A stretch of 64,000 bases of DNA from Nocardia cyriacigeorgica (GTDB lineage Bacteria > Actinomycetota > Actinomycetes > Mycobacteriales > Mycobacteriaceae): assembly GCF_005863245.1 (NCBI RefSeq), contig NZ_VBUT01000006.1:62001-126000 (forward strand), written 5' to 3'. Both the position numbers and the translations under genes were made by a program. Below, one piece after another: positions 1 through 9,021 of the stretch (positions within the stretch are counted from its first letter, which is position 1; each line of letters starts with the position of its first letter). The notes under the pieces were generated by a model, which was given only the letters and a program-made list of their open reading frames with translations, was not told where the DNA came from and ran no database searches.

Positions 1-878
1 AGAACGCCACCCGAAACAACCTCGCCGGGCTCGACGTCGACATCCCCACCGGCGTACTCACGGTGTTCACCGGCGTCGCGGGCTCCGGAAAATCCAGTCT
101 CGCCGCCGAACTGGCCGCACAGCATCCGGCCACCGTCGTGGACCAGCGCCCGGTGAGCACGAACCGGCGCTCGACGCCGATCACCTACACCGGGATCGCG
201 CCTGCCATCCGCAAGCTGTTCGCCCGCCGCAACTCGGTGCCCGCCGCGCTGTTCAGCCCCAACTCCGCCGGGGCCTGCCCGGTCTGCAAGGGGCTGGGCG
301 TGATCTACACCGATCTGGCGTTCATGGACGGCCAGGAAGTGGTCTGCGAAACCTGCGGTGGACGCCGGTTCACCGAGGAAGTGCTCGGCTACCGCGTCGA
401 CGGACTCTCGATCGCCGATATCGACGATCTCACCGTCGACGAGGCGCTGCGACGACTGAGCACGCCCGCGATCACCTCCGCCCTCGGCCATATAGCCGAT
501 GTCGGCCTCGGCTACCTGCGCCTCGGCCAATCGCTGACGACACTGTCCGGCGGGGAATGCCAGCGCCTGAAGATCGCCAAGGAGCTGGCCGCCCGCGCCG
601 AGCACACCCTCTACATTCTCGACGAGCCGACCACCGGACTGCACCTGTCCGATATCGACACCCTGCTCGGGGTGCTGGACACGTTGGTCGGCAAGGGGGA
701 CACGGTGGTCGTCATCGAACACAACCTGGAGGTCATCCGGCGCGCCGACCGCATCATCGACCTCGGGCCGGGCCCGGGCCGTCGCGGTGGCCGCATCATC
801 GTCGAGGGCACACCCGAGCAGCTGGCGGCCTGCACCGAGTCGGCCACCGGGCGCGCACTGCGCGAAACGATGCGGTGA
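1..878 (+). CDS. UvrA-like ABC ATPase, C-terminal part (5' end lies outside the window)
   Basis: The reading frame is open from the window edge and ends in TGA at 878. What is visible is the second half of a UvrA-type protein. It opens with a NATRNN-type lead-in, then a Walker A (GVAGSGKSSL), a zinc module with two CxxC pairs (CPVCKG...CETCGG), the ABC signature TLSGGECQRLKIAKEL, and Walker B LYILDEPTTGLHLSD, with the switch His in VVIEHN. UvrA recognises DNA lesions and loads UvrB in nucleotide excision repair. The spacing from Walker A to the zinc module is short, which fits the compact UvrA paralogues (UvrA2/DrrC type, some linked to drug tolerance) better than housekeeping UvrA. The missing N-terminus prevents a firm choice. 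Confidence 0.9.
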   Translation, partial: NATRNNLAGLDVDIPTGVLTVFTGVAGSGKSSLAAELAAQHPATVVDQRPVSTNRRSTPITYTGIAPAIRKLFARRNSVPAALFSPNSAGACPVCKGLGVIYTDLAFMDGQEVVCETCGGRRFTEEVLGYRVDGLSIADIDDLTVDEALRRLSTPAITSALGHIADVGLGYLRLGQSLTTLSGGECQRLKIAKELAARAEHTLYILDEPTTGLHLSDIDTLLGVLDTLVGKGDTVVVIEHNLEVIRRADRIIDLGPGPGRRGGRIIVEGTPEQLAACTESATGRALRETMR

Positions 879-941
879 TTCCGGCTTCGGCCGCGAGACC
901 GACCGTGGCAGACGGCCAGACCACTCGGAGACCGCTGACCC

Positions 942-997
942 TGCTCGGTGCTCGGTGCTCGGTGCTCGGTGCTCGGTGCTCGGTGCTCGGTGCTCGG
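942..997. repeat. Eight perfect tandem copies of the heptamer TGCTCGG
   Basis: Eight uninterrupted 7-bp units lie in the 150-bp gap between the convergent UvrA-like gene and the universal stress gene. Heptamers cannot keep a reading frame in step except over three units, and no gene covers the tract. It is a simple-sequence tract prone to slipped-strand length change. Confidence 0.97.
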
Positions 998-1028
998 GGG
1001 CCGAGGCACGCAGCGGAATCGAGGCCGG

Positions 1029-1889
1029 TCAGGAGGCCGAGCGGGCGATGATCACCGGGCACTCGGCGGCATGCAACACCGCCTGACTGACCGAGCCGAG
1101 CGTCATGCCGACGAACCCGCCGTGCCCATGACTGCCCACCACCAGCAGTTGCGCATCGGCGGCGGTGCCGAGCAGCAACCGGGCGGGCCGCTCCTCGGCG
1201 ACGACGTGGCGCACCGCGACCTCCGGGTAGCGGGCGCACCACGGTGCCAGGGCGTCGGATAGTTTCGACTCGGCCTCGGCCGCGAGTTCGGCGCGCGACA
1301 GATAGCGGTAGAACTCCGACCACGCCGTCACCGCTACCAGTTCGGCACCGCGGCGGGCGGCCTGGTCGAAGGCGACGGCGATCGCGTGCACGCTGCTCGG
1401 CGAACAATCGGTGCCGACCACCACCGGACCGTCGGCGCGCTCGGCGAACTCCGGGATCACCGCGACCGGGCAGTGCGCGTGCCTGGCCAGCGAGGTGCTC
1501 ACCGAACCGAGCAGTCCGCGCCGCAGCGCGCCGAGACCACGGGTACCGACGACCACGATCCTGGCCGTGGTGGAGCGCTCACGCAGCAGCGGCACGGGCG
1601 CGGCCTCGCGCACCACGGTCTCGATCTCGATCGGTGCGATGGGTGCGGCCGCCGCGGCCGCGATCTCGCGGGCTTCGGCCAGCGCCTCCTGCCCGGCCTT
1701 GCGGTAGCTTTCGGCGTTGATCGGCGCGTAGCCGAGGGTGGGGCCCACGTCGATCGGCACGCCGATCGCGTACACGATCTGCAACGGACTGCCGTGGCGG
1801 GCGGCGTCGGCGGCGGCCCAGCGCACCGCGCCGATCGCGGATCGGGAACCGTCGGCACCGACGACCACCGGTGCGCTGTCAGTGGACAT
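1029..1889 (-). CDS. Tandem-domain universal stress protein (UspA family)
   Basis: This 286-residue protein has two Usp domains (about 8-145 and 155-284). Each carries a C-terminal nucleotide-binding signature: VVGTRGLGALRRGLLGSVS in the first and VVGSHGHGGFVGMTLGSVS in the second. These match the G-2x-G-9x-G(S/T) ATP-binding pattern, so both halves probably bind ATP. Start ATG at 1889. Tandem Usp proteins of mycobacteria are often in the hypoxia/nitric-oxide DosR regulon. The upstream gene is an Acg-type nitroreductase only 10 bp away, the same pairing seen in that regulon. I could not find a convincing DosR palindrome upstream of the pair, so DosR control is only a suggestion. Confidence 0.93.
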   Translation of the reverse strand: MSTDSAPVVVGADGSRSAIGAVRWAAADAARHGSPLQIVYAIGVPIDVGPTLGYAPINAESYRKAGQEALAEAREIAAAAAAPIAPIEIETVVREAAPVPLLRERSTTARIVVVGTRGLGALRRGLLGSVSTSLARHAHCPVAVIPEFAERADGPVVVGTDCSPSSVHAIAVAFDQAARRGAELVAVTAWSEFYRYLSRAELAAEAESKLSDALAPWCARYPEVAVRHVVAEERPARLLLGTAADAQLLVVGSHGHGGFVGMTLGSVSQAVLHAAECPVIIARSAS

Positions 1890-1899
1890 GGCCTGCTCC

Positions 1900-2898
1900 T
1901 CAGTGCGACGTGCGGTCGACGGTGAAGAACTCGGTGACCGGGCGCCGCGGTGTGGGCGGTTGCTCCGGCTCGTCGGGCGCGGCGCCGATGCGCACCACCA
2001 CCTGCGGCACCGCGGGCCGTGGAATCAGTCCGGCGATGATGCGCCGGCTCGACGGCAACTCGGTGATATGGGTCAGCGGACAGGTCGCCAGCCCGGCCGC
2101 GGTGCATTCCAGCAGCACGGCCGACAGGGCCTCGCCGGTGCGCAGCCACGGCAGCGGGGCGTCCTCAGGGGAGCTGAGCACCGCCAGCCGGGCACGATCG
2201 TCGAGATCGCCGCGCCGCAGCGAACGCGGCCCGGCCGGGAAATCCCGCCCGACACCGACCTGCGCGAGTTCGGCGTTCGAGGCCAGCGCGGACGCCGGAA
2301 TCCCGTCCAGATTGGCGGTATTGCCTGCCCACCAGTGCAATTCGTGCTGATAGTGCGGATCGTGGCGACGCAGGGCCGAGGACTGTTCCGAGGCCGCGGC
2401 CAGGCGCGGTCGCGCCGAATCGTCGAGCTCGTCGAATTCGATGTCGTAGGCCGAGACCAGGGTGCGCACTCGGGGACCGAGGTCGTCCCAGTGCGGTGGT
2501 GCGAGCATCGGCAGCCGGTCGGTGTGGCGGCGATCGATCGCCCGGGCGAGGGCGAGCAGCCGGTCCGGCGGGTCCGGCCAGGGCCGGAACTCGAGCGTCG
2601 CCAGGTGGTCGCGGTGGGCCGGGTCGGGCAACCGGGTGATGTCGGTGTGCCAGTCGCGCGCGGCGAACGCGGTGCTCACATGGTGCAGCATCGCACCGCA
2701 GCTGATCACCAGTTGCCTGCCCTGCGGATCGGCCGAATGCAGCCTGCGTTCGCCGTCGCCGTAGAGGTGCAGCCGGGTTCCGTCGAAGACCCAGCGCCAG
2801 GGCTGGGTGTTGTGCACCGACGGCGCCCGGCAGGCCAGCCGCAACGCGGCCAGCACTGTCGGATGCTCGGGGATCCGAACTTCGTCGATGTTGGTCAT
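1900..2898 (-). CDS. Acg-family FMN-binding nitroreductase-like protein
   Basis: A 332-residue protein of the Acg (Rv2032/Rv3131) type. These are nitroreductase-fold proteins bound to FMN; several lack classical activity and may sequester flavin during dormancy. The N-terminal CRAPSVHNTQPWRW signature is typical (the SxHNxQPWRF motif of nitroreductases), followed by RQLVISCGAMLHH and a C-terminal domain with LLECTAAGLATCPLTH. The ATG at 2898 is chosen because it begins MTNIDEVRIPEHPTV just before the conserved core; longer starts would add Arg/Ser-rich sequence. It is transcribed with the Usp gene downstream (10-bp gap). Confidence 0.9.
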   Translation of the reverse strand: MTNIDEVRIPEHPTVLAALRLACRAPSVHNTQPWRWVFDGTRLHLYGDGERRLHSADPQGRQLVISCGAMLHHVSTAFAARDWHTDITRLPDPAHRDHLATLEFRPWPDPPDRLLALARAIDRRHTDRLPMLAPPHWDDLGPRVRTLVSAYDIEFDELDDSARPRLAAASEQSSALRRHDPHYQHELHWWAGNTANLDGIPASALASNAELAQVGVGRDFPAGPRSLRRGDLDDRARLAVLSSPEDAPLPWLRTGEALSAVLLECTAAGLATCPLTHITELPSSRRIIAGLIPRPAVPQVVVRIGAAPDEPEQPPTPRRPVTEFFTVDRTSH

Positions 2899-3040
2899 AT
2901 CTGCGAGTGTGCTCCTCCCGCAGGTGCCTGACCAGGGTCGTCGGTCGCATGTCGGATGCCGGTGCGACGGGCCCGCGTCAACCGGTGCGGCCGCGCAGGT
3001 GATCTCCGCGAAGCCGGATCCGAACCGGTGCCGGTGGTGC

Positions 3041-3772
3041 TCAGGTGATGGGGCTGATCCCGGTGATGAGCGTGCGCCCGCCGACCGTGGCGGTGGTGAC
3101 GAGCTGAGGGTTGTAGGTGATCGGCTGGGTCTGCGGCCGGTATTCGGTGACGACGACGGTGTACTGACCGACGAAGGCGCCCGGACTGATCGCGAGGCAA
3201 TGGGTGGTGCCCGCGGGCACCGAATCGATACCGCGCTGGATATCGGCCGCCGACGGCACGGCCGCACCAGGAGCGACGACGGCGCGGGCCTGCTCCCCGG
3301 AGCGCGCGACGTAGAACGCGTGCTGGAAGGCGAAGATGGCCGCGGTCCCGGAATCGTCCCCACCGGCGGCATTGCCCTGGATCCGGTTACCCACCCGCTG
3401 CGGCGCACATGCGGCCGTATCGCCGGACGGCGCCGGAATCACCAGATCCGGCCGCGCCTGCGCGGTCGCGGAATCGGTGTCCGATCCACCGAATTGCACA
3501 TACGCCGCGGCCAGCAGCGCGCCGGCGCCGAGCAGGCCGAGCAGCAGCGGCGCCACCCGACGCAGTCCGCGACGGCGTTCCAACGGCTCGGGGCGGCCGA
3601 TCCGCAGCGGCGGGCCCTGACCGGGCGGTGCGGGCCGGCCCGGCGCGATCTTCTTCGGCGCGGGCAGCGACGACACCCAATCGGCCCATTCGCCCACATA
3701 GTCGGCGTTCGCGCCGCTCGTTTCGGTCCCGGACGGCGCCTGGTCCCCGCGCGCACTGTCCCGTCGATCCAT
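3041..3772 (-). CDS. Single-pass membrane protein, unknown function
   Basis: 243 residues. The N-terminal ~70 residues are polar, Pro-rich and contain a tryptophan pair (EWADWVSSLP). A basic stretch (LERRRGLRRV) is followed by one hydrophobic helix (about 73-93, APLLLGLLGAGALLAAAYV). The rest, about 150 residues, should be outside the membrane, with two Cys that could pair. The C-terminal part contains an alanine-rich helical stretch (IFAFQHAFYVARSGEQARA) and ends in beta-like sequence. This N-in/C-out layout with a stalk-like outer domain recurs in Nocardia and mycobacterial conserved membrane proteins. I do not recognise a function. Alternative reading frames here are GC-rich shadows. Confidence 0.7.
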   Translation of the reverse strand: MDRRDSARGDQAPSGTETSGANADYVGEWADWVSSLPAPKKIAPGRPAPPGQGPPLRIGRPEPLERRRGLRRVAPLLLGLLGAGALLAAAYVQFGGSDTDSATAQARPDLVIPAPSGDTAACAPQRVGNRIQGNAAGGDDSGTAAIFAFQHAFYVARSGEQARAVVAPGAAVPSAADIQRGIDSVPAGTTHCLAISPGAFVGQYTVVVTEYRPQTQPITYNPQLVTTATVGGRTLITGISPIT

Positions 3773-3898
3773 AACGCCCCCACCTTCGTCAGGTTCTTCC
3801 GTCAGGTCTCCCTATTTGTACTGGACCGACGGGTCGATGGTCGCTCACGACACCCGCCCGGGCGGGTCGTGTGACCTGCCCGGTGCGTGGTGGGGCGA

Positions 3899-4666
3899 TC
3901 ACCAGTGCGTGGTGACCGGGTCGCCGATGCCGACGTTCTCGTAGTACCAGGCCGCGTCGCCGGGGGCGAGGTTGATGCAGCCGTGGCTGACGTTGGCATA
4001 ACCCTGTGAGTCGACCGACCACGGTGCCGAATGGACGAACACACCGCTCCAGGTCAGGCGCACCCCGTATTCACCGTCGATCAGATAGCCCTCGGGCGAA
4101 TCGAGTGGGATGCCGATGGTGCGCGAGTCGAAGACGATGTGCCGGAACTTCTCCAGCACCGGGAAGGTACCGGTCGGGGTCTCCCAGCCCGGCTTACCCA
4201 TCGAGGCCGGCATCACCCGGACCACCTGACCGCCGATGCTGACGGTGAAGGTGTGCGCCGACATGTCCGCGTCGGCGACGACCCCGGCATTGGTGGCGAA
4301 CTCGGTGCGGACCTGATCGCCGAAGCGCACACCGATGGTGGCGTTCGCGGGCAGGTAGCCGGTCGGAGTCCAGGTCAACTGCCGGGCGCCGGCCCAGGAG
4401 AAGGTGCCGGTCAACGGGCGGTCGGCGGTGATCGCCACCGCCTGTTCGGCGGCGGCCCGATCGGCGACGTCGGCGTCGAATCGGATGGTCACCGGATGGG
4501 CGATGCCGACGGTGCGGCCACCGGAGGGCGTGATGGAGGCGACCGTACCGATATCCGCGCCGGGCGGAGATCGGTCGATCATCATGGTGTTCGCCGCGCC
4601 CGAACCGACCATGGCCAATGCCATGATCGCGGCGGCCAGGAACAGGTGCCGAATAACGCTTCGCAT
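3899..4666 (-). CDS. L,D-transpeptidase with N-terminal Ig-like domain (YkuD)
   Basis: 255 residues: an uncleaved or cleaved signal helix (about 5-27), an Ig-like domain (about 45-125, beginning ITPSGGRTVGIAHPVTI), then a YkuD catalytic domain (about 133-255). The active-site motif is complete: VFVHSAPWS with the conserved His, then SHGCINLAPGDA with the nucleophilic Cys. These enzymes make 3-3 cross-links in actinobacterial peptidoglycan, outside the membrane, and are the targets of carbapenems. The mycobacterial Ldt enzymes have the same domain order but are usually longer; this one appears to have a single Ig-like domain. Start ATG at 4666. A 105-bp gap separates it from the next gene upstream. 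Confidence 0.93.
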   Translation of the reverse strand: MRSVIRHLFLAAAIMALAMVGSGAANTMMIDRSPPGADIGTVASITPSGGRTVGIAHPVTIRFDADVADRAAAEQAVAITADRPLTGTFSWAGARQLTWTPTGYLPANATIGVRFGDQVRTEFATNAGVVADADMSAHTFTVSIGGQVVRVMPASMGKPGWETPTGTFPVLEKFRHIVFDSRTIGIPLDSPEGYLIDGEYGVRLTWSGVFVHSAPWSVDSQGYANVSHGCINLAPGDAAWYYENVGIGDPVTTHW

Positions 4667-4771
4667 GGCTCCACCCCCTTCGAGACGGTGTGGTGGGCAG
4701 AGGTCCAGTCTAGGCGCGCATGATCAACTACGACACCGGCCGTTGCCTGCTCGTTACGCGACACGCCGCGG

Positions 4772-6883
4772 CTATTCCGTCACCAACTGCCAATCGTCGG
4801 GTAGGCCGTGCACGTGAATTTCCGAGCCCTCCGCGTGCAGGGTGACCGTGGCGGGCCCGAGCCGCATATCGGTGAGCGCGAGCTTGCCCCAGCGCCGCGG
4901 TAGCCGCGGGGTGACGATGAGCCGCCGGTTCGGCACGCACGGGGTGAGTCCGAGGAACGAGCGCACCAGCAGCAGCGGCGCCGCACTGGCCCACGCCTGC
5001 GGTGAACAGGACGTCGGGTACGGGATCGGCGAGCGGAACTCCGCGCGGCCGAAGCCGCAGAACAACTCCGGTAGCCGGCCACCGAACTCGGCGGCGGCGT
5101 CGAGCAGGCCGGTGGTCAGCCGTTCGGCCAGCTCGCTGGCACCCGGGATGTGGCGGTAGCGCTGCAACCCGGCCACCGCGATGGCGGTGTCGTGCGGCCA
5201 CACCGAACCGTTGTGGTAGCTCATCGGGTTGTAGGCGCCCATGGTGGCGGCCAGGGTGCGCAACCCGAAACCGGAGTCCATGGAAGCGTCGGCCAGCTTG
5301 TCGATCAGCTCGGCGGCACGCTCATCGGCGACGATGCCCGTCCACAGACATTGGGCGGCGTTGCTGGTCAGCGCATCGACCTGATGTTTGTGGCCGTCGA
5401 GGGCGATCGCGTACCAGCCGTTCTTGGCCACCCAGAACGCCTCGTCGAACCGGGACTTGAGGTCCTCGGCCTGACCGCGCAGCCGCACCGCGGTCTCGTG
5501 GTCGCCGAAATGCTCGGCCAGCTCGGCCCGGGCCAGCCGCGCGGCGTAGGCGTAGCCCTGGACTTCGCTGAGCGCGATGGACGGTTCGGCCAGATGGCCG
5601 CTCGCGTCGTTGATCGCGTCGTAGCTGTCCTTCCAGCCCTGGTTGGTCAGGCCGCGGTCGGTTTTGCGGCGGTATTCGATGAAACCGTCCCCGTCGGCGT
5701 CGCCGTATTCGTCGATCCAGGCCAGCGCGGCGTCGGCGGCGGGCAACAGCTCCCGGATCACCGATTCCTCGGCGCCCCAGCGCCAGCATTCGGCCAACAG
5801 CATCACGAACAGCGGGGTGGCGTCGATCGAGCCGTAGTACACCTCGCCGCCGAGCACCTGACCGCCGGCCGGGCCGTGCCGCATCTCGTGCATGATCCGG
5901 CCCGGCTCCTCCTCGGTGATCGGTTCCACCTTGGTGCCCTGGAGTTTGGCCAGCTGCCGCAAGGTGCCAACGGCCAGTGCCGAATCCAACGGCAGCGCCA
6001 TCCAGGAGGTGAGCAGGCTGTCGCGGCCGAACAGGGTCATGAACCAGGGCGCGCCCGCGGCCACATACGCCGGGGACCCGTCGCCGCGTCCGTCGATGCG
6101 CAAGGCGCCCAGATCGCTTTCGGTGCGTTGCAGCACCTGGGTGAGCCGGGCATCGGTGGCCGTCAGATCGGTGGCGGTGGCTCGCCAGGCCTTGAGCCTG
6201 CTGATCGGGCTGTCCTCGTCGTCGCCGAAGGCCATCTGCACCCGCCGATGCGCCACCACCGGCTGGGCCAGGATCTCGGTCTTCCACTGTCCGTGCGCGG
6301 GCACCACCACCTGCCAGGTGATCGTGCCCGGCAGCATCACCGGATCGCCGGTGGCGCTGATGGTGACGCCGCGGCCGGGATCGGTGTGATCGATCAGGTG
6401 CAGTTCACCGTCGACGGACTGGGCCTCCGCACTACCGAGATGCTTACGGCCCTCCTTCACCGCGAACAGGTCGGCGAAATCGGCGTCGGCGAACAGGGTC
6501 ACGGTGATCGCGGTGTCCTCGTGACCGAGGTTCTGCACGATGATCGCTTCCTTGAGCCCCTGGCCGATCATGCGTTTGCGCACCACCAGCACGGTGCTGT
6601 CGGCGATGCCCTGGCGCGGCTGCTTGCGCATGATGAACCGCGCCTTGAACGCCTCGGGGGTGAGCACTGTGAGCTGTTCGGCCGCTTGACCGTCCAGCCG
6701 CAGCTCCCACCGCGAGATCACCCGCGCGTCGCGATAGAACAGGCCCTGCGAGGTCCCCGAATGGATATCGCCGAGCTGATCGGACAGGCAGAAGGTGCTC
6801 GCTTCGACGAGGGTGATGGTCCCCCCGCCGCCGTTGACGGCGGCGGGTTGACCGGAATTGAGGACCCTGAGGGGCTCACTCAT
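4772..6883 (-). CDS. Amylo-alpha-1,6-glucosidase / glycogen-debranching family protein
   Basis: About 703 residues. The N-terminal beta-rich domain (GDE N-terminal type; FCLSDQLGDI, GLFYRDARVISRW) is followed by an alpha/alpha six-hairpin catalytic domain (about 270-640) with GAPWFMTLFGRDSLLTSW, DADGDGFIEY and NGSVWPHDTAIAVAG, all typical of this family. These enzymes release alpha-1,6-linked glucose or related oligosaccharides. I place the start at ATG 6883, not 12 bp upstream, because it gives a 4-bp ATGA overlap with the upstream glycosyltransferase and has a GGAG ribosome binding site 8 bp before it. The overlap implies translational coupling with the glycosyltransferase, so both probably act on one storage or osmoprotective glycan. 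Confidence 0.9.
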   Translation of the reverse strand: MSEPLRVLNSGQPAAVNGGGGTITLVEASTFCLSDQLGDIHSGTSQGLFYRDARVISRWELRLDGQAAEQLTVLTPEAFKARFIMRKQPRQGIADSTVLVVRKRMIGQGLKEAIIVQNLGHEDTAITVTLFADADFADLFAVKEGRKHLGSAEAQSVDGELHLIDHTDPGRGVTISATGDPVMLPGTITWQVVVPAHGQWKTEILAQPVVAHRRVQMAFGDDEDSPISRLKAWRATATDLTATDARLTQVLQRTESDLGALRIDGRGDGSPAYVAAGAPWFMTLFGRDSLLTSWMALPLDSALAVGTLRQLAKLQGTKVEPITEEEPGRIMHEMRHGPAGGQVLGGEVYYGSIDATPLFVMLLAECWRWGAEESVIRELLPAADAALAWIDEYGDADGDGFIEYRRKTDRGLTNQGWKDSYDAINDASGHLAEPSIALSEVQGYAYAARLARAELAEHFGDHETAVRLRGQAEDLKSRFDEAFWVAKNGWYAIALDGHKHQVDALTSNAAQCLWTGIVADERAAELIDKLADASMDSGFGLRTLAATMGAYNPMSYHNGSVWPHDTAIAVAGLQRYRHIPGASELAERLTTGLLDAAAEFGGRLPELFCGFGRAEFRSPIPYPTSCSPQAWASAAPLLLVRSFLGLTPCVPNRRLIVTPRLPRRWGKLALTDMRLGPATVTLHAEGSEIHVHGLPDDWQLVTE

Positions 6884-8133
6884 GCTCGACTCCAAGCCGG
6901 TGTCGTGCCGGTGTCCGCGCGCAGACCGAGCAGGCCGCTGCGCCGGAGCTCGACGGTGGTCAATTCATCTGCCGGGCGATGGGATTCGTCCCACGCTTCG
7001 AGTATGCGGTAATAGGCTGCCTCGTAGCCCGCTCCGAGCTGATCGACACCGAAAAGTTCTTCCACGCGCTTGCGGCAGGCATACGGATCCAGATCGCCCG
7101 CCTTGGCGATGGCCGCGGGCAGTTCGGCCGGGTCGTCGCAGATGATGCCGGTGACCCCGTCCACGATCACCTCCTCGACCGCCCCGCCGCGCAACGCCAC
7201 CACCGGGGTGCCGCAGGCCATGGCCTCGATCATCACGATGCCGAAGGGCTCCTCCCAGCGGATCGGGAACAGCAGGCAGCGCGCCGAGGCGAGCAGTTTG
7301 CGCTTGGCCACCGCATCGGCCTCACCGAAGACGTGGTCGCGTTCGGTCAGCAGCGGCTCGATTTCCTTGGCGAAGAACGCCTTTTCCGGCGGCTCGTTGC
7401 ATTTACCGGCCAGGATCAACGGAATACCGGCCTCGTGCGCGGCGTGCAGGGCCAGATGCGGGCCCTTGTAGGAGGCGTAGCGACCCAGGAACAGCGCGTA
7501 GTCCTTCTTCTCCACCTGGAACGGCCATTCGCTGGGCCGCAAGGCGTTGTGCACGCGGGCGATCCAGTTGAACGACGGGGCCAGCGCGCGTTGGCGGTCG
7601 CTGATGGCGACCAGCCGGGTGTGTTCATCGAGTGCGCCGTAGTAGTCGCACATATCGCCGTCGACCGGGCCGTGCACGGTGACGGCGGTCGGAATGCCGA
7701 GCGCCTCATAGGCGGGCGCGTTGAGCGGGCCGGCGAAGGTGTGGTCGTGGATGATGTCGATGGGCCTGCGGCGCGCCAGATCCTCGATGATGCGCCGGAC
7801 CTTGAGCGCGTTGACCACCTCGGGGAACGGATCGCCGAGCCGGTCGGCCTGGATGCGATCCCAGACCGGGATGAATTCCGCTGCGGTGCCCGGCTTTCCG
7901 GCGCCGAGCAGGGTGACCTGGTGGCCGCGCGCGACGAGGGTGTCGGCGAGTTCGGCTACCACCGCCTCCACACCGCCGTAGCCGGCGGGCGGGACATCGA
8001 AGTAGGGGGGAGCGACGAGAACGATGCTCAGTTGCCGGTTGCGGGTGGCGCCGTTCAACGCGTCGCTGCCGGGTTTTCGGCCCAGGATGTCGGAGTCGGA
8101 ATCGGTGGCTTCGTGGGTGAAAATGGTGCTCAA
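6880..8133 (-). CDS. Glycosyltransferase, GT4 family
   Basis: 417 residues with a GT-B fold. The N-terminal Rossmann half has APPYFDVPPAGYGGVEAVV, the Gly-rich acceptor loop seen in GT4 enzymes. The C-terminal half has LFLGRYASYKGPHLAL and the nucleotide-sugar motif WEEPFGIVMIEAMACGTPVV (the EX7E pattern). A 30-residue polar N-terminal extension precedes the fold. The donor and acceptor cannot be told from sequence. The coupling with the debranching enzyme (4-bp overlap) points to alpha-glucan or trehalose-type metabolism. Start ATG at 8133. Confidence 0.92.
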   Translation of the reverse strand: MSTIFTHEATDSDSDILGRKPGSDALNGATRNRQLSIVLVAPPYFDVPPAGYGGVEAVVAELADTLVARGHQVTLLGAGKPGTAAEFIPVWDRIQADRLGDPFPEVVNALKVRRIIEDLARRRPIDIIHDHTFAGPLNAPAYEALGIPTAVTVHGPVDGDMCDYYGALDEHTRLVAISDRQRALAPSFNWIARVHNALRPSEWPFQVEKKDYALFLGRYASYKGPHLALHAAHEAGIPLILAGKCNEPPEKAFFAKEIEPLLTERDHVFGEADAVAKRKLLASARCLLFPIRWEEPFGIVMIEAMACGTPVVALRGGAVEEVIVDGVTGIICDDPAELPAAIAKAGDLDPYACRKRVEELFGVDQLGAGYEAAYYRILEAWDESHRPADELTTVELRRSGLLGLRADTGTTPAWSRA

Positions 8134-8303
8134 CTTGAACCCTCCTCAACAGTGGCCGCCGCACGCGCGAACGTGACCGTCGGCCGATGGGTGGAGCTGA
8201 TAGCAACGAAAATCACTGGCGCCGAAGATGTGCGGCGCAAGCAGGCAGCAGTGCACTGCTGCACGGACAGCTGATGAATGTCCGACGCCGACGCGGAGGT
8301 GAT

Positions 8304-8606
8304 CTACACGGCGCCGGCTCCCGCTCGATCCGGGGCCAGCGTGAACGCCGCGCGGCCGGTGGCCGTCGCGTTCAGAGTGTACCTGGCTCGGCGTAGAACC
8401 AGGCACTCGGGTGAGCAGTAGCGGTGGATGTCATGGGCGCGGCGTGCCTGACCCACGGTCAGCTCGCCGGGATCGGCCGAGCAGTCCGCGATGTTGGAAA
8501 CGACCTGGCGCACCGTGATGACGTCGATCCTGGATTCCTGGTCCGCCTCGCGGTCCAGCTCTTCCGGTTCGAGCGCCGGGGGCGCCGTGATGTACCCGAT
8601 CCTCAC
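8304..8606 (-). CDS. Small conserved-looking protein of unknown function
   Basis: 100 residues. A GTG at 8606 is chosen over an in-frame ATG 15 bp upstream, because a textbook AGGAGG lies 5 bp before the GTG (within the would-be leader codons). The protein starts with RIGYITAPPALEPEEL, has an acidic segment, then a possible helix with ITVRQVVSNIADC and a Cys pair in YCSPECLVLRRARY that could bind a metal or form a disulfide. The C-terminal 30 residues are Ala-rich. I do not recognise the family. The strong ribosome binding site is the main reason to call it real. Confidence 0.6.
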   Translation of the reverse strand: MRIGYITAPPALEPEELDREADQESRIDVITVRQVVSNIADCSADPGELTVGQARRAHDIHRYCSPECLVLRRARYTLNATATGRAAFTLAPDRAGAGAV

Positions 8607-8724
8607 CGTTACCTCCTGCATGTCGAGCTCGAGCTATCAGTTACGGCAGCCGTTGCGGCTGCCGATCGCGCTGGTGACTCGTGGTGACGCACAAAGCAGG
8701 TGAAGCCTGAAATCGGTCCGTGAA

Positions 8725-8738
8725 GTGATGCGTATCAC
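8725..8738. promoter_or_regulatory. CRP/GlxR-like palindrome GTGATGCGTATCAC
   Basis: Perfect GTGAT-N4-ATCAC, which fits the GTGA-N6-TCAC core bound by CRP-family regulators. It lies 119 bp upstream of the small gene that starts at 8606 and in an otherwise empty 415-bp gap (8607-9021). Binding is inferred from the pattern only. Confidence 0.4.
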
Positions 8739-8964
8739 GTAACCGCGGCCCAGTGTACGCGCACTCAGTTACCTACTCGGCAGTTCGCAGGTCGAAGCAG
8801 GATTCTGGGCCGCGATCTGCGCCGAATCGGGCATCTACAGTGCAGTTGTGGTGGGAGCCGGTGGCTTTCGGGCGGGGTGGACCGTGACGTCAGAAGGTTC
8901 GTTTGGCGGTTTTAGGCCGCGCTGGCTATGTGTGAGCTATCTATTTCTGGGTACTCCAGATGCG

Positions 8965-8998
8965 CATCGGCCCGGCCGCCGTGGCAGCCGGGCCGATG
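8965..8998 (-). terminator. 12-bp perfect inverted repeat after the cyclodeaminase gene
   Basis: Arms CATCGGCCCGGC (8965-8976) and GCCGGGCCGATG (8987-8998) with a 10-base loop, 23 bp beyond the stop of the minus-strand gene ending at 9022. No U-tract. Confidence 0.75.
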
Positions 8999-9021
8999 GT
9001 GGGACAGCCGGTGGGGGAGTC

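Noticed and set aside
2899..3040. DosR (hypoxia) box upstream of the Acg/Usp operon
   Set aside because: The gene pair suggests it, but no sequence there comes close to the 20-bp DosR palindrome.
4850..7012. 620-codon plus-strand frame opposite the debranching enzyme
   Set aside because: Complementary-strand shadow rich in Gly/Arg/Val; the minus-strand protein has the conserved catalytic motifs.
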